Shown piece after piece: positions 1 through 11,309 of a stretch of DNA of 64,000 nt; position 1 is the stretch's first letter; every line of letters begins with the position of its first letter. The position numbers were made by a program, and so were the translations under genes. The DNA is from Gonatopus flavifemur. Taxonomy: Eukaryota > Arthropoda > Insecta > Hymenoptera > Dryinidae. The stretch is taken from NCBI GenBank assembly GCA_018340375.1, contig JAFFJZ010000004.1:46540001-46604000 (forward strand), in the 5' to 3' direction. The notes beneath the pieces were generated by a model. That model did not search any database, was not told the origin of the DNA, and saw only the letters and a list, made by a program, of their open reading frames with translations.

Positions 1-129
1 TAAGGTGGACTTGTTCGTCGTCAACGACGGCTTTTCAACGCAAACTGAGTTGTTAATATGTATATCTACACAATTCCAAACACGTCGAAATATGCAGGAC
101 AGTATTTGTATTCCGCTCGATTAAATGCT

Positions 130-174
<45 letters not shown>

Positions 175-1129
175 ACATATATGGGCATGCCTTCTCTTTC
201 TACTGTAATTGCTTTCTTTTTATATTCCGTACGTGATGTATCAGACTTCATGAGGTTATCTTCATATGCGAGAAAAGTATCCATTGAAACTTCTTTGATC
301 CTTTGCATGTATTTGTAATACTGACTCGAATTCGAGGTGTTCAAGTAAAATTTGGAAAGATCAATCAAATACGAGGGAAAAAAGTAAGATTGATGTTTTC
401 CAGTTATTGCTACTTTCAATTCTCATCTCATCTGTCCTTAAATTTTCTCATGTATATTGGATTCCTCTCATATTCAAAGTGAAAGAAGAACTTCCCTTTC
501 AAAGAACCATGTTATTGTTCAGCACGTCTCGAAGTGTGTTAATAGATATTGGATTTGATATTGTGCATTGAAGCTTTCCCACGTGGAATCAGTGTTCTCC
601 TTGTGGGACATCTATTTGATTACTACGATATTCAGGCATAATAGGTTTTTATTATAATACTCGAATTCATATTGTCTGGTATGGCATACGCGGATAAGCT
701 TCCAATCACTCGCAATTTATTTCAATGTGACGTACTCTTTGGAAGAAATTTCTCTTAAATCCTTGGTCGCGCATCAATTTTGCGGAAAACATACCTACAC
801 AACAAAAATTTTGCTTTGTCTGATTTCTTATGCAACAGATGTCTTATCTTCAAGATTTCTTAAACGAAGACAGCTTAAGGACAGTGAAAACTACTGTATT
901 AGAAATCTAGTAGAAAACTTTTAAACAAAGCCTAATGTTTGCTATATGGGTATTGACTCATTAATTAATAGGAGTACTTGATTGGATGTAGGCCATTGGA
1001 TCTCAAAATTTCTGGCATCACTGATATCGTATAGAATCACTTTTCAAAACAATGCTCATATACACATTTTTTGAATCAGATTGTATACAAATCCGTGCAA
1101 CATTGTACCCTACTTGTTTTCAGATGATA
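1..1129. other. Gene-free AT-rich sequence
   Basis: No reading frame here has recognisable homology. The short open frames (for example 727-924) are under 70 codons and contain no domain I know. An AT microsatellite lies inside, listed separately. Confidence 0.6.
131..170. repeat. (AT)n microsatellite
   Basis: About 20 uninterrupted AT dinucleotides, followed by a short degenerate tail. Confidence 0.95.
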
Positions 1130-1136
1130 TATCAGG

Positions 1137-1340
1137 CAGTGATCTCAGAATGCGGGAGCTGGCGGCCCCCACCACGCGGTCGGTGGGACACTAATACTGT
1201 TTCATCGCGTGTCCGTGTGAACAGAGAAAGTCTATATTCTAGACTTTCTTTCTTTCTCATACGAACGCGCGGTGAGACAGTGTTGGTGTCCCGCCGACCG
1301 CGTGGTGGGGACCGCCAGCTCCCGCATTCTGAGATCACTG
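1137..1340. mobile_element. 204-bp palindromic MITE with 7-bp target duplication
   Basis: The two ends are near-perfect inverted repeats of about 70 bp, starting CAGTGATCTCAGAATG on the left and ending with its complement on the right. The same seven bases, TATCAGG, occur immediately outside both ends (1130-1136 and 1341-1347), which marks a real insertion. The arms are GC-rich in an AT-rich setting and share a DCACGCGGT-type core. The CAGTG terminus and the duplication length would suit a hAT- or P-like parent, but that assignment is inference. Open frames across it on both strands are a by-product of the palindrome. Confidence 0.88.
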
Positions 1341-1717
1341 TATCAGGGGGCATGGACTCAAATAGGAAATTTGTAGACTGATTTAAACGCACCCGTGTGA
1401 GAAAGATTATCGATGGTCTATGAATAGTGTATGGAGAGTCTGTGGAGAAAAATGGTTCTCCATAGACTATGGAGAGACTATTGAGAGTCTGTCGCAAGTA
1501 TACCGTAAAACGGGGTTGCTTTGACTTTAAGGGTGACACTTTGACAGTTTACTGTCGAAGTACGGGGGTACTTTGACGGTTTTTGGGGCTACTTTGACAG
1601 AGCGCTAAAATACGGTTCAAATGTGTGCGGAGCGAACTTGCGTGACTTTCTGCGGTGGGAAGGGAGTGCGAGGAGTGGATTGAGTTGCAATCACCTGACT
1701 GACCGACTCATCTCAGC

Positions 1718-1918
1718 GTGTTCGTCGTTGATGTTTGCATTGTGATATGTAAATACGGCTTCGTACAGTTTGGATGCTTTGCAGTTTTGACGGATCTCTG
1801 TTACATTTGTAAGTATGACTTCCGATTCTACCATCATGCTCCAGACTGGATTCGCTGCATCACTTGCAAAAATTGGATTTGTGGCATGTGTAACAAAGGC
1901 TCAACCAATCCTGCCTAA
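1718..1918 (+). pseudogene. Cys-rich (PHD-like) C-terminal remnant of a transposase
   Basis: The 66-codon frame ends with a C-x2-C, a DW pair, then C-x2-C-x4-C-x2-C (CYIC, CITC, WICGMC), followed by a stop. This resembles the zinc-binding tail seen on DDE_1/Jerky-like transposases, where such a tail follows the catalytic domain. No catalytic domain is present, and nothing upstream reads as transposase, so it would be a fragment left inside the 1503-2626 element. The Met used as start is arbitrary. Function is not expected. Confidence 0.4.
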
Positions 1919-2109
1919 GAATGGACGGTGTGCGAGGATACAGATTAATAACTATTTTTAGCCTTTCCTATTATTGTCCAAACTTGTTAAGTTTATTATT
2001 GCCAAAGTTAATTGTGAGAATGCTAAAGTTGATTATGATTCCAAAGATAATTGCAAGACTGATTAAGTGCTTATAATTGTACGCTAAGTGATCAGTATTA
2101 TTATGTTAA

Positions 2110-2260
2110 ATTTTTGGATGGGGGCCAAATCAACGAAAAGACAAATCAATGAAATCAGTGTTTGACAGAGTTTGAAAACAGAGAGTGTGACGTATCTCTC
2201 TTTTCAACCAATTTTTCGTTGATTTGGTTTTTCGTTAATTTGGCCCCCATCCAAATTTTT
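2110..2260. mobile_element. About 150-bp MITE nested in the 1503-2626 element
   Basis: Inverted ends read TTTGGATGGGGGCCAAAT at 2113 and the complement at about 2238-2255, both followed inward by an AACGAAA-type run. TTAA lies just outside each end (2106-2109 and 2263-2266), hinting at a TTAA target, though a few bases of slack remain between TTAA and the repeats. Confidence 0.75.
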
Positions 2261-2626
2261 CTTTAATAAAGATGATGAATTAATTGGTAAAATTCGTCTT
2301 TTCTCATTTGATTTTCCGTATAATGCATCAAATATTATTATTTTTTCATCAAAATGATGTGAAAGTAACCTTTACGTTCTAAGTCTTTGACATAATATGA
2401 ATTCCAATGCCTTGTCAAAGAAGCCCCACACTCAGGGTAACTTTGACACTAAAAAAAATATATATACAAAATTGTGGGGGGGTAGTGGGGCTTCATATTG
2501 ATGAGAACTCAATAGCTGAAGGACACATTGTTCTGTTGGGGGAAAAACATTATCAATTCTTGATGTTAAAAAAAAGTAATAAACAAAAACCTGCCAAAAC
2601 ATGTGCAAAGTAGCCCCGTTTTACGG

Positions 2627-3302
2627 TATCTGAAATAAGTGAGAAATTGATTTTGGTGAAGTCGTATACGTGATAAACATATGAGAATGAAAACGGTAAC
2701 ATTTTTACAAGAAATATGGAGATTATAACTCCTCATGTAATTAATCGTATTGAATATAGGCTTACATCACTTATGGTGTGTTGTGTATGAGCATGATGAG
2801 CGTTGATTTCCGTTATTGAAGATGATAAAATTATGCAACAGATACGGTAGTGTCTTGGCCCGAATGCATAGAAGGAATGGAAGAGCATTAGTATATACGC
2901 AGGATGACAGATGACGTTGGTTGTATGATTCTGGCATTCACGCGCCGATTTGCGTGGATCATGGGTTCTAAGGATTTCGAATGATGCTCAATCTGAATTT
3001 TATGTTCAAATTACATCATTCTTCTAATTGTTGAATAATGAGGCTTCATTTGATATGAAAAACGAACATTCATATATTTATTGAATTTGTAACCGATTAT
3101 TGTGGTTTTGAATGTCGACGCTATCGTCCGCCATCGCGATTCTCTTACATATAATCCCTTATACAGGATGCTCAATTCCCTATTTCAATATTACACGATC
3201 CTATTGCTAGAGCTTGTTCACTTTGTTAACAATACGAACGCATTGAACTCAGTATAGCAAAGTACAAGACACTTGGACATATAATAATTCTCTCTCAATT
3301 CC
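2627..3302. other. Gene-free sequence
   Basis: No homologous reading frame, repeat or RNA is recognisable here. Confidence 0.5.
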
Positions 3303-3503
3303 TAGGAGTGAAAAATTCACTCTTGAAGAGTGAGAATACTGCAAGTCCAGGAAGAGTGAGATTCAACTCCTAAAGAGTGACTTTTCACTCCTTAAGAGTG
3401 AATTCTCACTCCAACAGAGTGAAGATTCAACTCGGTTCGAAGAGTGGAATTTCACCTTTTTATAAGAGTCAGATCCTCACTCCAGGAGAGTGAAAATTCA
3501 CTC
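3303..3503. repeat. GAGTG/CACTC interspersed palindrome repeat, copy 1
   Basis: Roughly 20-30-bp units alternate GAGTGA and TCACTC, so many short hairpins overlap along 200 bp. A related stretch lies at 9016-9236. This copy stops exactly at the 3' tail of the RTE LINE. Confidence 0.8.
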
Positions 3504-4940
3504 TTCATCATCATCATCATGAAGTAATCAGTCTGACGACCGGTTTGATGAAACCCTCCACCCCTGTCTATGATCCGCCAAACGTTTAATTTCTACATAT
3601 CTACTACATCCCTTGTCTTGTACGATTTGCTTCTTATAACTTGCTCTAGGTCTACCTTTACCAGTTTCACCATTCATTTTCCCTTCCAATATTGTTTTCA
3701 ATAAACTCTCATGCCGTAATGTGTGTCCTATAAGATTGCTTCTCCTTTTCACGATGTGTTTCAAAAGATTCCTTTCTTCATTTATCTGCTCGAGTACTTC
3801 TTCATTTTTGACTTTGTCTATCCATTTTATTCTGAGCATCCTCCTACTCGTATAACACCACATTTCAAAAGCTTCAAGTCTTCGTTGATCAGTTTTCCCC
3901 ATTGTCCAAGCTTCGCAACCATAAAATGCTGTGCTCCAAACATAACTTTTCAAGAATTCCTTCCTTACTTCCAAGCTTATATTTTTTGAGCATAATAACT
4001 GTTTCTTTTGGTAAAAAGCCTGTTTCCCTTGTGCTATTCTTGATCTTATATCTCTTTCGCTTTTGCCGTTTTCTGTAATTATGCTTCCTAGATATTTGAA
4101 TTCTTCCACCTGTTCAATTGTCTCGTTATCTATTTTGATTTTCGTTCTTCTAGCTGTTTTCGCCGCTGTACACATCATGAATTTTGTTTCGTCTTCATTT
4201 ATATTCATACAATAGTTTTCCAATAATATTGTTCTCGTAGTGTTGAGAATATTTTCTAACTCAGTACCACTCGTAGCGAGCATAGCTATGTCATCCGCGA
4301 ATCTCAACATACTTATATTTTCTCCCTGAATCTGTAATTTCGATTGAATTTCCTCCTTCACTTCGCTCATTGCTTCTTCTATATATAAATTGAAAATCAG
4401 TGGCGATAATGAGCATCCTTGTCTCACCCCTCTTCTTATTTGTGCTTACCTTCCTGACCCTCTATGTCTATTATTGCACTTTGATTCTTATATAATTCGT
4501 ATATTATTCTTCTATCTTTATAATTTATTCCCACCTTCTTTCAAAATAGTAAACATCTTCTCCCAGTCCACATTATCGAAAACCTTTTGTATATCTACAA
4601 AACCTATGTACACAGATTTCTTCAGCGCTATCCTTTTCTCTATTACTGCCCTAAGTGCTGAAATTGCTTCTCGCGTTCCCCTATTTTTTCTGAAACCAAA
4701 TTGATCTTCTGCCAATCTACTCTCTATTTCATTTTACATTCTCCTGTATATAATTTTGGTCAGTATTTTCGAAGCACGTGAAGTTAAACTGATCGTTCTG
4801 TAGTTCTCGCATTTGTCTGCCCCTTGTTTTTTCGGGATAGCAACAATTTTATTCTTTTGTAAATCTTCCGGTACTTCTCCTTTTTCGTACATATCTCTAA
4901 TCAATTCGAACAGTGCGTCACGAGTTCCTTCACTGGAGGT
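3504..4940 (-). mobile_element. RTE-type LINE, copy A, 5'-truncated
   Basis: The element reads on the minus strand. Its 3' end is a short (ATGATG)n tail at 3503-3523, typical of RTE elements, and the same tail ends the second copy near 31521. Homology to the second copy stops at about 4940, so only the last 1.4 kb of a roughly 3.4-kb element remains. Target-primed insertions are commonly cut at the 5' end in this way. It sits within the GAGTG repeat on its 3' side. Confidence 0.9.
3528..4940 (-). pseudogene. RTE reverse transcriptase fragment (broken)
   Basis: Three reading frames in order give the fingers/palm of a LINE reverse transcriptase: an IPKKQG and YRTISL block (about 4790-4860), GFRKNRGTREA and VDIQKVFDNVDW (about 4560-4700), RQGCSLSPL and the catalytic FADD (about 4290-4425), then a long C-terminal region with YGCEAWT, KRRSNLIGHTLRH and GRPR up to the stop. 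Frame changes near 4735 and about 4440-4520 break it, and the endonuclease is missing. A two-residue insertion interrupts a WCYRRML-type block when compared with copy B. It is a dead copy. Confidence 0.9.
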
Positions 4941-5520
4941 GCGGGTGTTTATGTCCTTTTCTCTCCTTTGGTGGGGCTGGGAGAAGGGGTACAGCGTGGT
5001 CGGGTTGGTCTCTACCGTTGTTCCGCCGATCCAGGAACGGGGTGGCATCCTCGGAGACGACTCATCTTACTCTCTCTCTCTCTCTCTCTCTCTAGTCCAG
5101 GGTCGCAGAGAGATGGTGTTGTCCGCGAGGGATTTCCAGTCTCTTGGGGGTTGCCGATTTTGGAACGGCCGAGATGGCGTTGATATCGCCTCTTGACGTT
5201 GAACCAATCCCACCAAGCATCCGTGGTATAGGTGGCGCTGCCTCCTTGGGGACGGGAAACGTCAACAAATAGAAGGACAGGGATTAGAGGAGGACAGGAA
5301 TAGCGAGGGAGAGGAGACGTGTTCCCGATTCTCGTGTAAGCAAGCGACAGCTGTGTTCTTACGAGTGAACTAACTCGTTATGGATGTTTACGATTACGAT
5401 CGATAGAGATCGTGCGTGGTGCCATCCCGCGACTCTTTTTGTGATGATTTGTTACATCACACCTTGAGGGAGCAAACCAAATCACTCGAAACTGAATTGC
5501 AGATTGTTCCATGGATCCAG
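4941..5520. other. GC-richer segment with (TC)n tract, no recognised gene
   Basis: This stretch is visibly richer in G and C than its surroundings and contains a (CT)n run at about 5069-5093. Frames on both strands are open for 70-130 codons only because of composition, and they show no domain. It could be a solo LTR (a TTGTTACA end lies near 5450) or a 5' region of an unrecognised element; neither is proven. Confidence 0.4.
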
Positions 5521-5659
5521 TTTTGAGAGATTTGGTGGAGAAACCCGTGTTGGTGAGCTCGTATACTTTTGACAGAAGAAATAAACACTAATGCCAGTGG
5601 TTGAGAAGAGTTTATCGATGGAACATAATCTAATGAAGTGAATTTTAATCCCCGTACTC

Positions 5660-5915
5660 ACACTGAGAAAAATTATCTATTATAAATTACTAGACTCGCT
5701 AGTATATTGAGGATATACTTGCATTTCGGAGTTATATCCCAAACATTCTCTTGAAAAGTACCAGACTTTCTATTATAAAATGTTATTCGACCATTAACTC
5801 ACAGAAAGTCTGGTACTTTTCAAGAGAATGTTTGTTATATAACTTCAAAATGCAAGTATATCCTTAATATACTAGCGAGTGTAGTAATTGATAATAGATA
5901 ATTTTTCTCCGTGTG
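5660..5915. mobile_element. 256-bp palindromic MITE
   Basis: The left end CACACTGAGAAAAATTAT and the complement of the right end CACACGGAGAAAAATTAT match, and pairing continues inward for more than 110 bp, leaving only a short loop around 5785. No target duplication is certain. Confidence 0.85.
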
Positions 5916-6279
5916 GAAATTTTCCAAATAAACTTCTTTTCGACTCCTGGACTGTATGCATATATAAAACCTATAATTTCATGAAACGCAAAAAGTTCAC
6001 ACTTCACAATAATTTGAGAAATTTGTATATAACTGAATCATAGAAGAAAAACCACATGGAATCCTTCATTGTTCATCAATACTTCATAAATTTTTCGTTT
6101 CTACGCAATGATTTTCCTATATGCTTGATCATCCTTTGACGCCTCTTTCATAGGGCTCATAAATTCCAGTAATCCTGAACAATACTGGAATTGATCAAAT
6201 GTTCGTTCTCAACAAATATTCTGTGACTTTCGATATCTTTTCAATAAGTTCAAGATGTCTTATGCAACATTTTACAATA

Positions 6280-6383
6280 CAGTAAAACCCCGCAATAAGA
6301 ACACTCACCTTCTTCATTCAACGCAAGGCAACAACTGTTCGAATGAAGAAGAGGGTGCGTGTTCTTATTGCGGGGTCTTACTG
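6280..6383. mobile_element. 104-bp MITE family (CAGTAA..CCCCGCAATAAG), copy 1
   Basis: Inverted ends CAGTAAAACCCCGCAATA and complement, with TA on each side (6278-6279 and 6384-6385). The CAGT start with a TA duplication suits pogo/Tigger-type transposases. Two other copies of exactly the same length are at 8705-8808 and 54167-54270. Confidence 0.9.
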
Positions 6384-6638
6384 TATCTTTGAGACGTAAG
6401 AAGAATCTCATACATTTAAGAGATATCTGAAAGTGCTGCATGAGGTATCTTGAATTTATCTAAAAGATATCGCGAGATACATAGACACAAAAAATTCTTA
6501 CATATTAATTTTAATACCTGTGAGTTTCTGATCTGGTTGAACCATTGGGACGTTTGGTCCTCTACTAACGTTGATTACAGTTCTTGTGTCCACTTCACGG
6601 AGAAAAAAGTATTGCTGGCATAACAAGCAGGTCTGTTA

Positions 6639-7340
6639 TTAGGTGTATAACTTTGCTTCCGCCATTTTGCAATAGATGGCTGTAGCGGTAAGTGGTAGTT
6701 GAAATAAATAGATAATAGATGTCTTACAATAAGCTTAGGTATTTGTAAACATAACGCCATCGAAATATTAGTCGATTTGTGTCTGCATCATAAAGTTATT
6801 CTCGATTAAACATGTCAACTTACGAGCCAAATTCTCGTCATTCGCGGCAGGTTTTAATTTTCTGCTTTAATATGAAGGAATCTGCGGCTGAGGTTCATCG
6901 AATGCTCTCAAATGCCTATGGTGAGACCGCTATTAGTGAAAGAACGTGCCGAGAGTGGTTTCAACGCTTCAAGAACGGTGATTTTAACGTCGAAGACCAG
7001 CATGGCGGTGGAAGAGAGAAGGTTTTCGAAGATGCAGAATGAGAGGCATTACTTGATCAAAACTCGTGTCAAACGCAACAAGAATTGGCAGGATCATTGG
7101 GACCCATTGGCAGCCATTTCAAAACGCCTGGAAGTCGTGGGAATGATTCAGAAACAAGGAAATTGGGTGCTGTACGAGCTGAAGCCGAGAGATGTCGAAC
7201 GGCGTTTGTGTGTTTGTGAACAGCTGCTTGCAAGACAAAGATGGAAGGGATTTCTGCATCGCATTGTGACTGGGAACGGAAAATGGGTTCATTACGATAA
7301 TCCCAAGCACAGAAAATCATGGGGATATCCCGCCCTAGTG
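6639..7340 (+). mobile_element. mariner element, 5' half only
   Basis: The left inverted repeat TTAGGTGTATAACTTTGC follows a TA at 6637-6638. The matching right repeat is not found downstream here; instead 3' ends of the same family occur at 39768-39999 and 45181-45386. Homology to mariner stops at about 7340, shortly after the first catalytic block. Confidence 0.9.
6812..7340 (+). pseudogene. mariner transposase, N-terminal half (inactive)
   Basis: It starts with MSTYEPN and has the N-terminal helix-turn-helix region (QVLIFCFNMKESAAE, ISERTCREWFQRFKNGDF), typical of mariner transposases (about 345 aa when complete). An in-frame TGA falls after the FEDAE block near 7040 and a frameshift follows within about 60 bases; the next frame then carries ISKRLEVVGMIQKQGNW and HRIVTGNGKWVHYDN. 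The catalytic Asp usually found in that last block (VTGDEKW in relatives) is Asn here, and the Glu is Gly. Everything after KSWGYP, including the other two Asp residues, is missing. Confidence 0.93.
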
Positions 7341-7353
7341 AAAATCGAGGATA

Positions 7354-7640
7354 GAAATGGATAGAAAAATTTGTATTCACTTCTATCCATTTTCAACGTC
7401 ATTTTCTGCACCGCTTTTTGACATTGACCTGAATAGGAATCTGGTTTATCCATTTCAACCCACAAAAATGGATTAGGAAAAGGAAAAATCCGACACGAAA
7501 TTGGATGAACTTAGTATTCATTTCCATCCACTTTCAATGTCATTTTCTGCACCATTTTTTGATATTCACAAGGATAAGTATTTGCTCCATCCATTTCAAT
7601 GCATGAAAAGTTGGAGAAAAAAATTAATTTTGGTGTCTGA
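7354..7640. repeat. Tandem duplication, period about 144 bp
   Basis: Two diverged units start at 7354 and 7498; both contain a TCATTTTCTGCACC block and a TCCATTTCAA block. They begin where the mariner fragment ends. Confidence 0.75.
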
Positions 7641-8035
7641 TGATGGTCTATTGGCGAGAAATGTGGAAGTTTCAAACACTGGAAAACTACCAGGCGTGGT
7701 ATCTTTCATTTACCTATTTTTCACCGTAACTGACCGACCAACCGACCACCCACCCGAATGCCGAACCTGCCTACTTAACGCTTAACCTATTCTATCAACT
7801 ACCTAACACTTAACCTACGCTGCTGTACAAGAGTACATGTTATGGCCTGGATAAAGTGTGTCTATAATCACCATGCTTCTCTAGTGGAAATCGAAAAAGG
7901 AAGGAATTGGATTTCTATCAACTTAAAACCATACGAATCTATTTCTGGGACGTTTATTCCAAGACGAATGAAAATCATATCCAAATCAAGCCAAATTTGA
8001 TCCTAATATAATTTTACTCCTGAAAATGCAATCCA
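7641..8035. other. Gene-free sequence
   Basis: No supported gene. There is a simple ACCGACC/ACCTA-type stretch near 7730-7820. Confidence 0.45.
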
Positions 8036-8850
8036 TTTGAATCTTCAATCCTTCCGAATACTGAATTGAGTATATCATTTTTGATCCATGTATTGAATTT
8101 CCAAGTCGTCATCACTCTATTCATTTTCATACTGATTGCGGTATAGACATTGAATCCGGTCCAATTATTTTTCATTCCCTATCTATTTCAATCTGAAATT
8201 CGAAATACGTTCCTTTTTCAATCGGATTCCTTGAAACCGGATTCAATCGGATTCCAAGTGAAGAGAAAATCCTATTCAATTCAATCCAAATTTCATTTCA
8301 ATGTAAGTTTGTTTATGAAGGTGTAACAAAATTTAATACATTTTTATCCATTTGAATCTTTATCCTCCTTAATCCAAAATTCGGTATATAATTTTTGATC
8401 TATGTAATGAATTTTTAAGCCATAATTATTCAATCCATTCCTATACTGATTACGGTATAGACATTGAATCCGTTTCAATCATTTTTTATTTCCTATCCAT
8501 TTAATCATAGATTTGGAATATGATTGTTTTTCAATCGAATTCCTGGAAACCGATAATCTGTACGGATTCCAAGTGTAGGAAAAGCCTATCCAATTCAATC
8601 CAAATTTCATTTCCAATACAAGTGTATTGTTGAAAATTCAATGAAATTTGATTTATTTGTATGTATTTGAATCTTCAATTCTTTCTCATCCTGAATTCCA
8701 TATACAATGGAATCTCGCAATAACACAACTCTTCTTCTTTTTCATTCACGGTTTCTGTCGTGCGTTGAAGAGAGCGGGGTAAAATTTCTATTGCGAGGTT
8801 CTATAGTGTATACTTTTCATTCCATGTAATGAAATTCAGGATTGGGTAGG
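8036..8850. repeat. Tandem array, period about 314 bp, 2.6 units
   Basis: The block ATTTGAATCTT starts units at about 8036, 8350 and 8664, giving the same 314-bp step twice. Shared internal blocks include GGTATAGACATTGAATCC and CCAATTCAATCCAAATTTC. The third unit is interrupted by the 104-bp MITE at 8705-8808 and then continues. Confidence 0.85.
8705..8808. mobile_element. 104-bp MITE family, copy 2 (diverged), inserted in the tandem array
   Basis: Ends CAATGGAATCTCGCAATA and the complement of CACTATAGAACCTCGCAA, flanked by TA at 8703-8704 and 8809-8810. Removing it with one TA rejoins the third 314-bp unit, so the MITE arrived after the array formed. Confidence 0.8.
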
Positions 8851-9015
8851 ATCCTCAGTGGTAGGATCCCATCTTTTGCTCTGATTCATGTCAATTCATA
8901 CTTGTGGAAACAATTTCGTTGTTACCTCTGGAAACGACACATACTATATACTTCATGCACGTGCAATCCATTCGGAATTCCTTCCTTACTCTTCAAATTT
9001 CATGGAGTCAAACCC

Positions 9016-9236
9016 ACTTCTCAAGAGTGAAAACACCGCAAGTCGGATAAGAGTGAACATTTAATTCTCTAAGAGGGAACATTCACTCCATAAGAGTGGA
9101 TTTGAACTCTGTTGAAGTGAGCATTCCACTCTTATAAAAGAGTGACATTTCACTCTTCTAAACGAGTCAAAATTTCACTCTTGAGGAATAAAAATTTACT
9201 CTTATGGAGTGGAATTCTCACTCTTGTCGTAGTTGC
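9016..9236. repeat. GAGTG/CACTC interspersed palindrome repeat, copy 2
   Basis: Same organisation as 3303-3503: alternating GAGTGA and TCACTC words every 15-30 bases, with a shared CCGCAAGTC-type block near the start. Confidence 0.8.
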
Positions 9237-11123
9237 TGTATTTTCACTTCGAGAAATCTAGAGAGGGCATTTGCCATATTGAGATACCTCCACAGCGAAA
9301 ACAGAAATTTTGAAAACTACTATATTTTATGGAGATTCAGCATTGGTCTGACCAGAATTAAGATATCAACGTGAACAAATCTCTAAGAGTACCATTATTT
9401 GTTGCACTTTTATCAAGAACTGTGGTACTTTCCTCATGACACTCCGAGCAGTTATGGTACTTTTAAAGGGTTGTCCACGGAAATATTTCCTGTTTGGTTA
9501 AACCAACACTGAATCTGCATGAACTATCCTTTTTTGCAAGATACCGTTCTCTCCGTGTTGGTGTTGAATAGAAAAATACCATCTATCCATATTTTCATGT
9601 AACGCAATACAATTTGCGCGTGTTTTTATGCGCGTCTCAGGGCATGCCCCTAGCGATTTTGATTCTACCAGAATGTGACCGAAAATTTTTGTTGGTTTGT
9701 GGATCTTTCTAACTCCATCCATATTGACAAGACTTCCTGCGGTTGAATTCCGGTGAGTTTTTCAAATGACGCCGAAGAATTACCAACCGCAAAACAGATT
9801 GGGCTGGTCACATCGAGGTTCATATTCGGAACGGATGAACTAGAGTTACCACAAACACAGGAGATTGCAATTTTGAAATTGCCGTCAATTTCACGACAGG
9901 ATCTGGGAAAGGACCAAAAATTGAGGATTTCCCTGGTTAGAAAAATCCATCGAGTCTAACCAAATCTTATAGAAACATTGGAATATCCTTGGACACATTG
10001 AGAACGGACGATTGAACTGCTATGGGATCAAATTTGAACCTATAAGATCGTCTGGATAATATTTTGTCATTAGGATTTGATACGAAATGTACCAATGAAG
10101 TATCTCGCCGCTGTTCAGTCAAAAATATTGTACGACAATTCAATCAGTTATGACGAGGTTTTTGACATTGAGAAATGTGAAGATTCAATTTTCGATTGTG
10201 ACAGTACATTAGATCTTACAAGTTCTCATGAGTACTAGGCTGATTAGAAATTTGGCAGAATTTATCGGCAAAACGGATACAGGAAATTAACACGACCACC
10301 AACTAGAATGTTTACGCTCTATGAAGAATCACATAAAGGGAACGAAGTGGCATTACCCCAATAATGATAATCTTAATCGAGAAATGGGATGCAATAAGGT
10401 TATGAACAATGGAAACTCATTTTCATCGTGACGATAGTGGAATAGGATTTGGCGAGAACATTGTACAGGGTGGGAGCCAACGATATACGGTGAATTCCGA
10501 AGTGGAATTCAATTATCAAACGATTTAAATCATATGAAAATGATCAGTTGGATCATCAAACATCATGAACAGGAATAAATAGATTTATCACTCATTGACA
10601 CCATCAGAAGGAGAGATGATCCTTAGGTCATTGAGAACATTAGAACAGGAACAAATAAGAAACCCGACAATTTGATTCATTTGGATCGCAGAGGTATGGA
10701 GTCACTATATGCGGGTGATGTATTGCCAATAAGATGAAGGTTGATGATGGGTCATTCCACGTCAGTTCGACCAAAAAAAATGAGTTTTTATACCCATGGT
10801 CTCAGATTTCGATGAAACTCGGTAAATTTCATCTTTTCACATATATATGAAAGCATACCAAATTTTTTTGAGATATCTCAAAGGGTTCCGGAATTATGAG
10901 TATTCAAAGTGAAATGCCAATTTCGTTTTTCTCCGAGGTAGCGACTATGACGTTTCACATCGCGGACAATAATTCATAACTTCCACATTTTTCAACGAAA
11001 TTGAACAAAAATTCGAGGGATTGTCAATCGAACTATGAGGATTTCGAAAAAAAACATCCAGATCCTGAGTTTCCTCAGGAAAGCTGTAGAAATTTTTTTC
11101 TCGGCTTCCAACTACATTTTTGA
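9237..11123. other. Gene-free sequence with a possible dispersed-repeat fragment
   Basis: No coding homology. From about 10751 to 11110 the text begins GGTCATTCCACGTCAGTTCG and has the look of the edge of an old dispersed repeat, but I could not find a second copy or a partner end in this window. Confidence 0.4.
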
Positions 11124-11309
11124 CGTAGATTTACAAACAATTTGAGTGAATTTTCAAACAATTTTAGCGATTTCCCAAATAAGGTTCGTCTGTTTACACA
11201 AATTGTTTGTCAATTTACTAAAATTGTTTGTAAATCTATTAAAAAGTATTTGACAAAAAGATTTCCAAACTTTGGTTTGGAAGTTATCTATCAAAATTTT
11301 TCACAGTGT
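11124..11309. mobile_element. Truncated MITE with TTTTTCACAGTG end
   Basis: The right end TTTTTCACAGTG (to about 11309) matches the right end of the 50847-51093 MITE, and both carry TTTACAAAC words inside. The left CACTGT end is missing. Confidence 0.55.

Larger units (their letters stand above)
1503..2626 (+). mobile_element. Pogo/DDE_1-like non-autonomous DNA transposon (1.1 kb)
   Basis: The ends carry matching inverted repeats, CCGTAAAACGGGG on the left and its complement on the right, each flanked by TA (1501-1502 and 2627-2628), so a TA target duplication is visible. The word CTTTGAC recurs near the left end (1519, 1539, 1571, 1592) and near the right end (2441, plus its complement at 2414). 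A short frame inside (1718-1918) looks like the Cys-rich C-terminal finger found on some pogo/Jerky-type transposases. I infer a deletion derivative of such an element. A second MITE is nested inside it. Confidence 0.75.

Noticed and set aside
1132..1539. 135-codon minus-strand open frame
   Set aside because: It spans the palindromic MITE; both strands are open because the arms are complementary. No domain.
3303..3503. CRISPR-like repeated words
   Set aside because: Spacing is irregular, units are palindromic and overlapping, and the context is a eukaryotic genome.
4813..5196. 127-codon plus-strand frame
   Set aside because: Antisense to the LINE and through a (CT)n run; no homology.
10751..11110. 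GGTCATTCCACGTCA-starting repeat edge
   Set aside because: No second copy or inverted partner in the window, so not called as an element.
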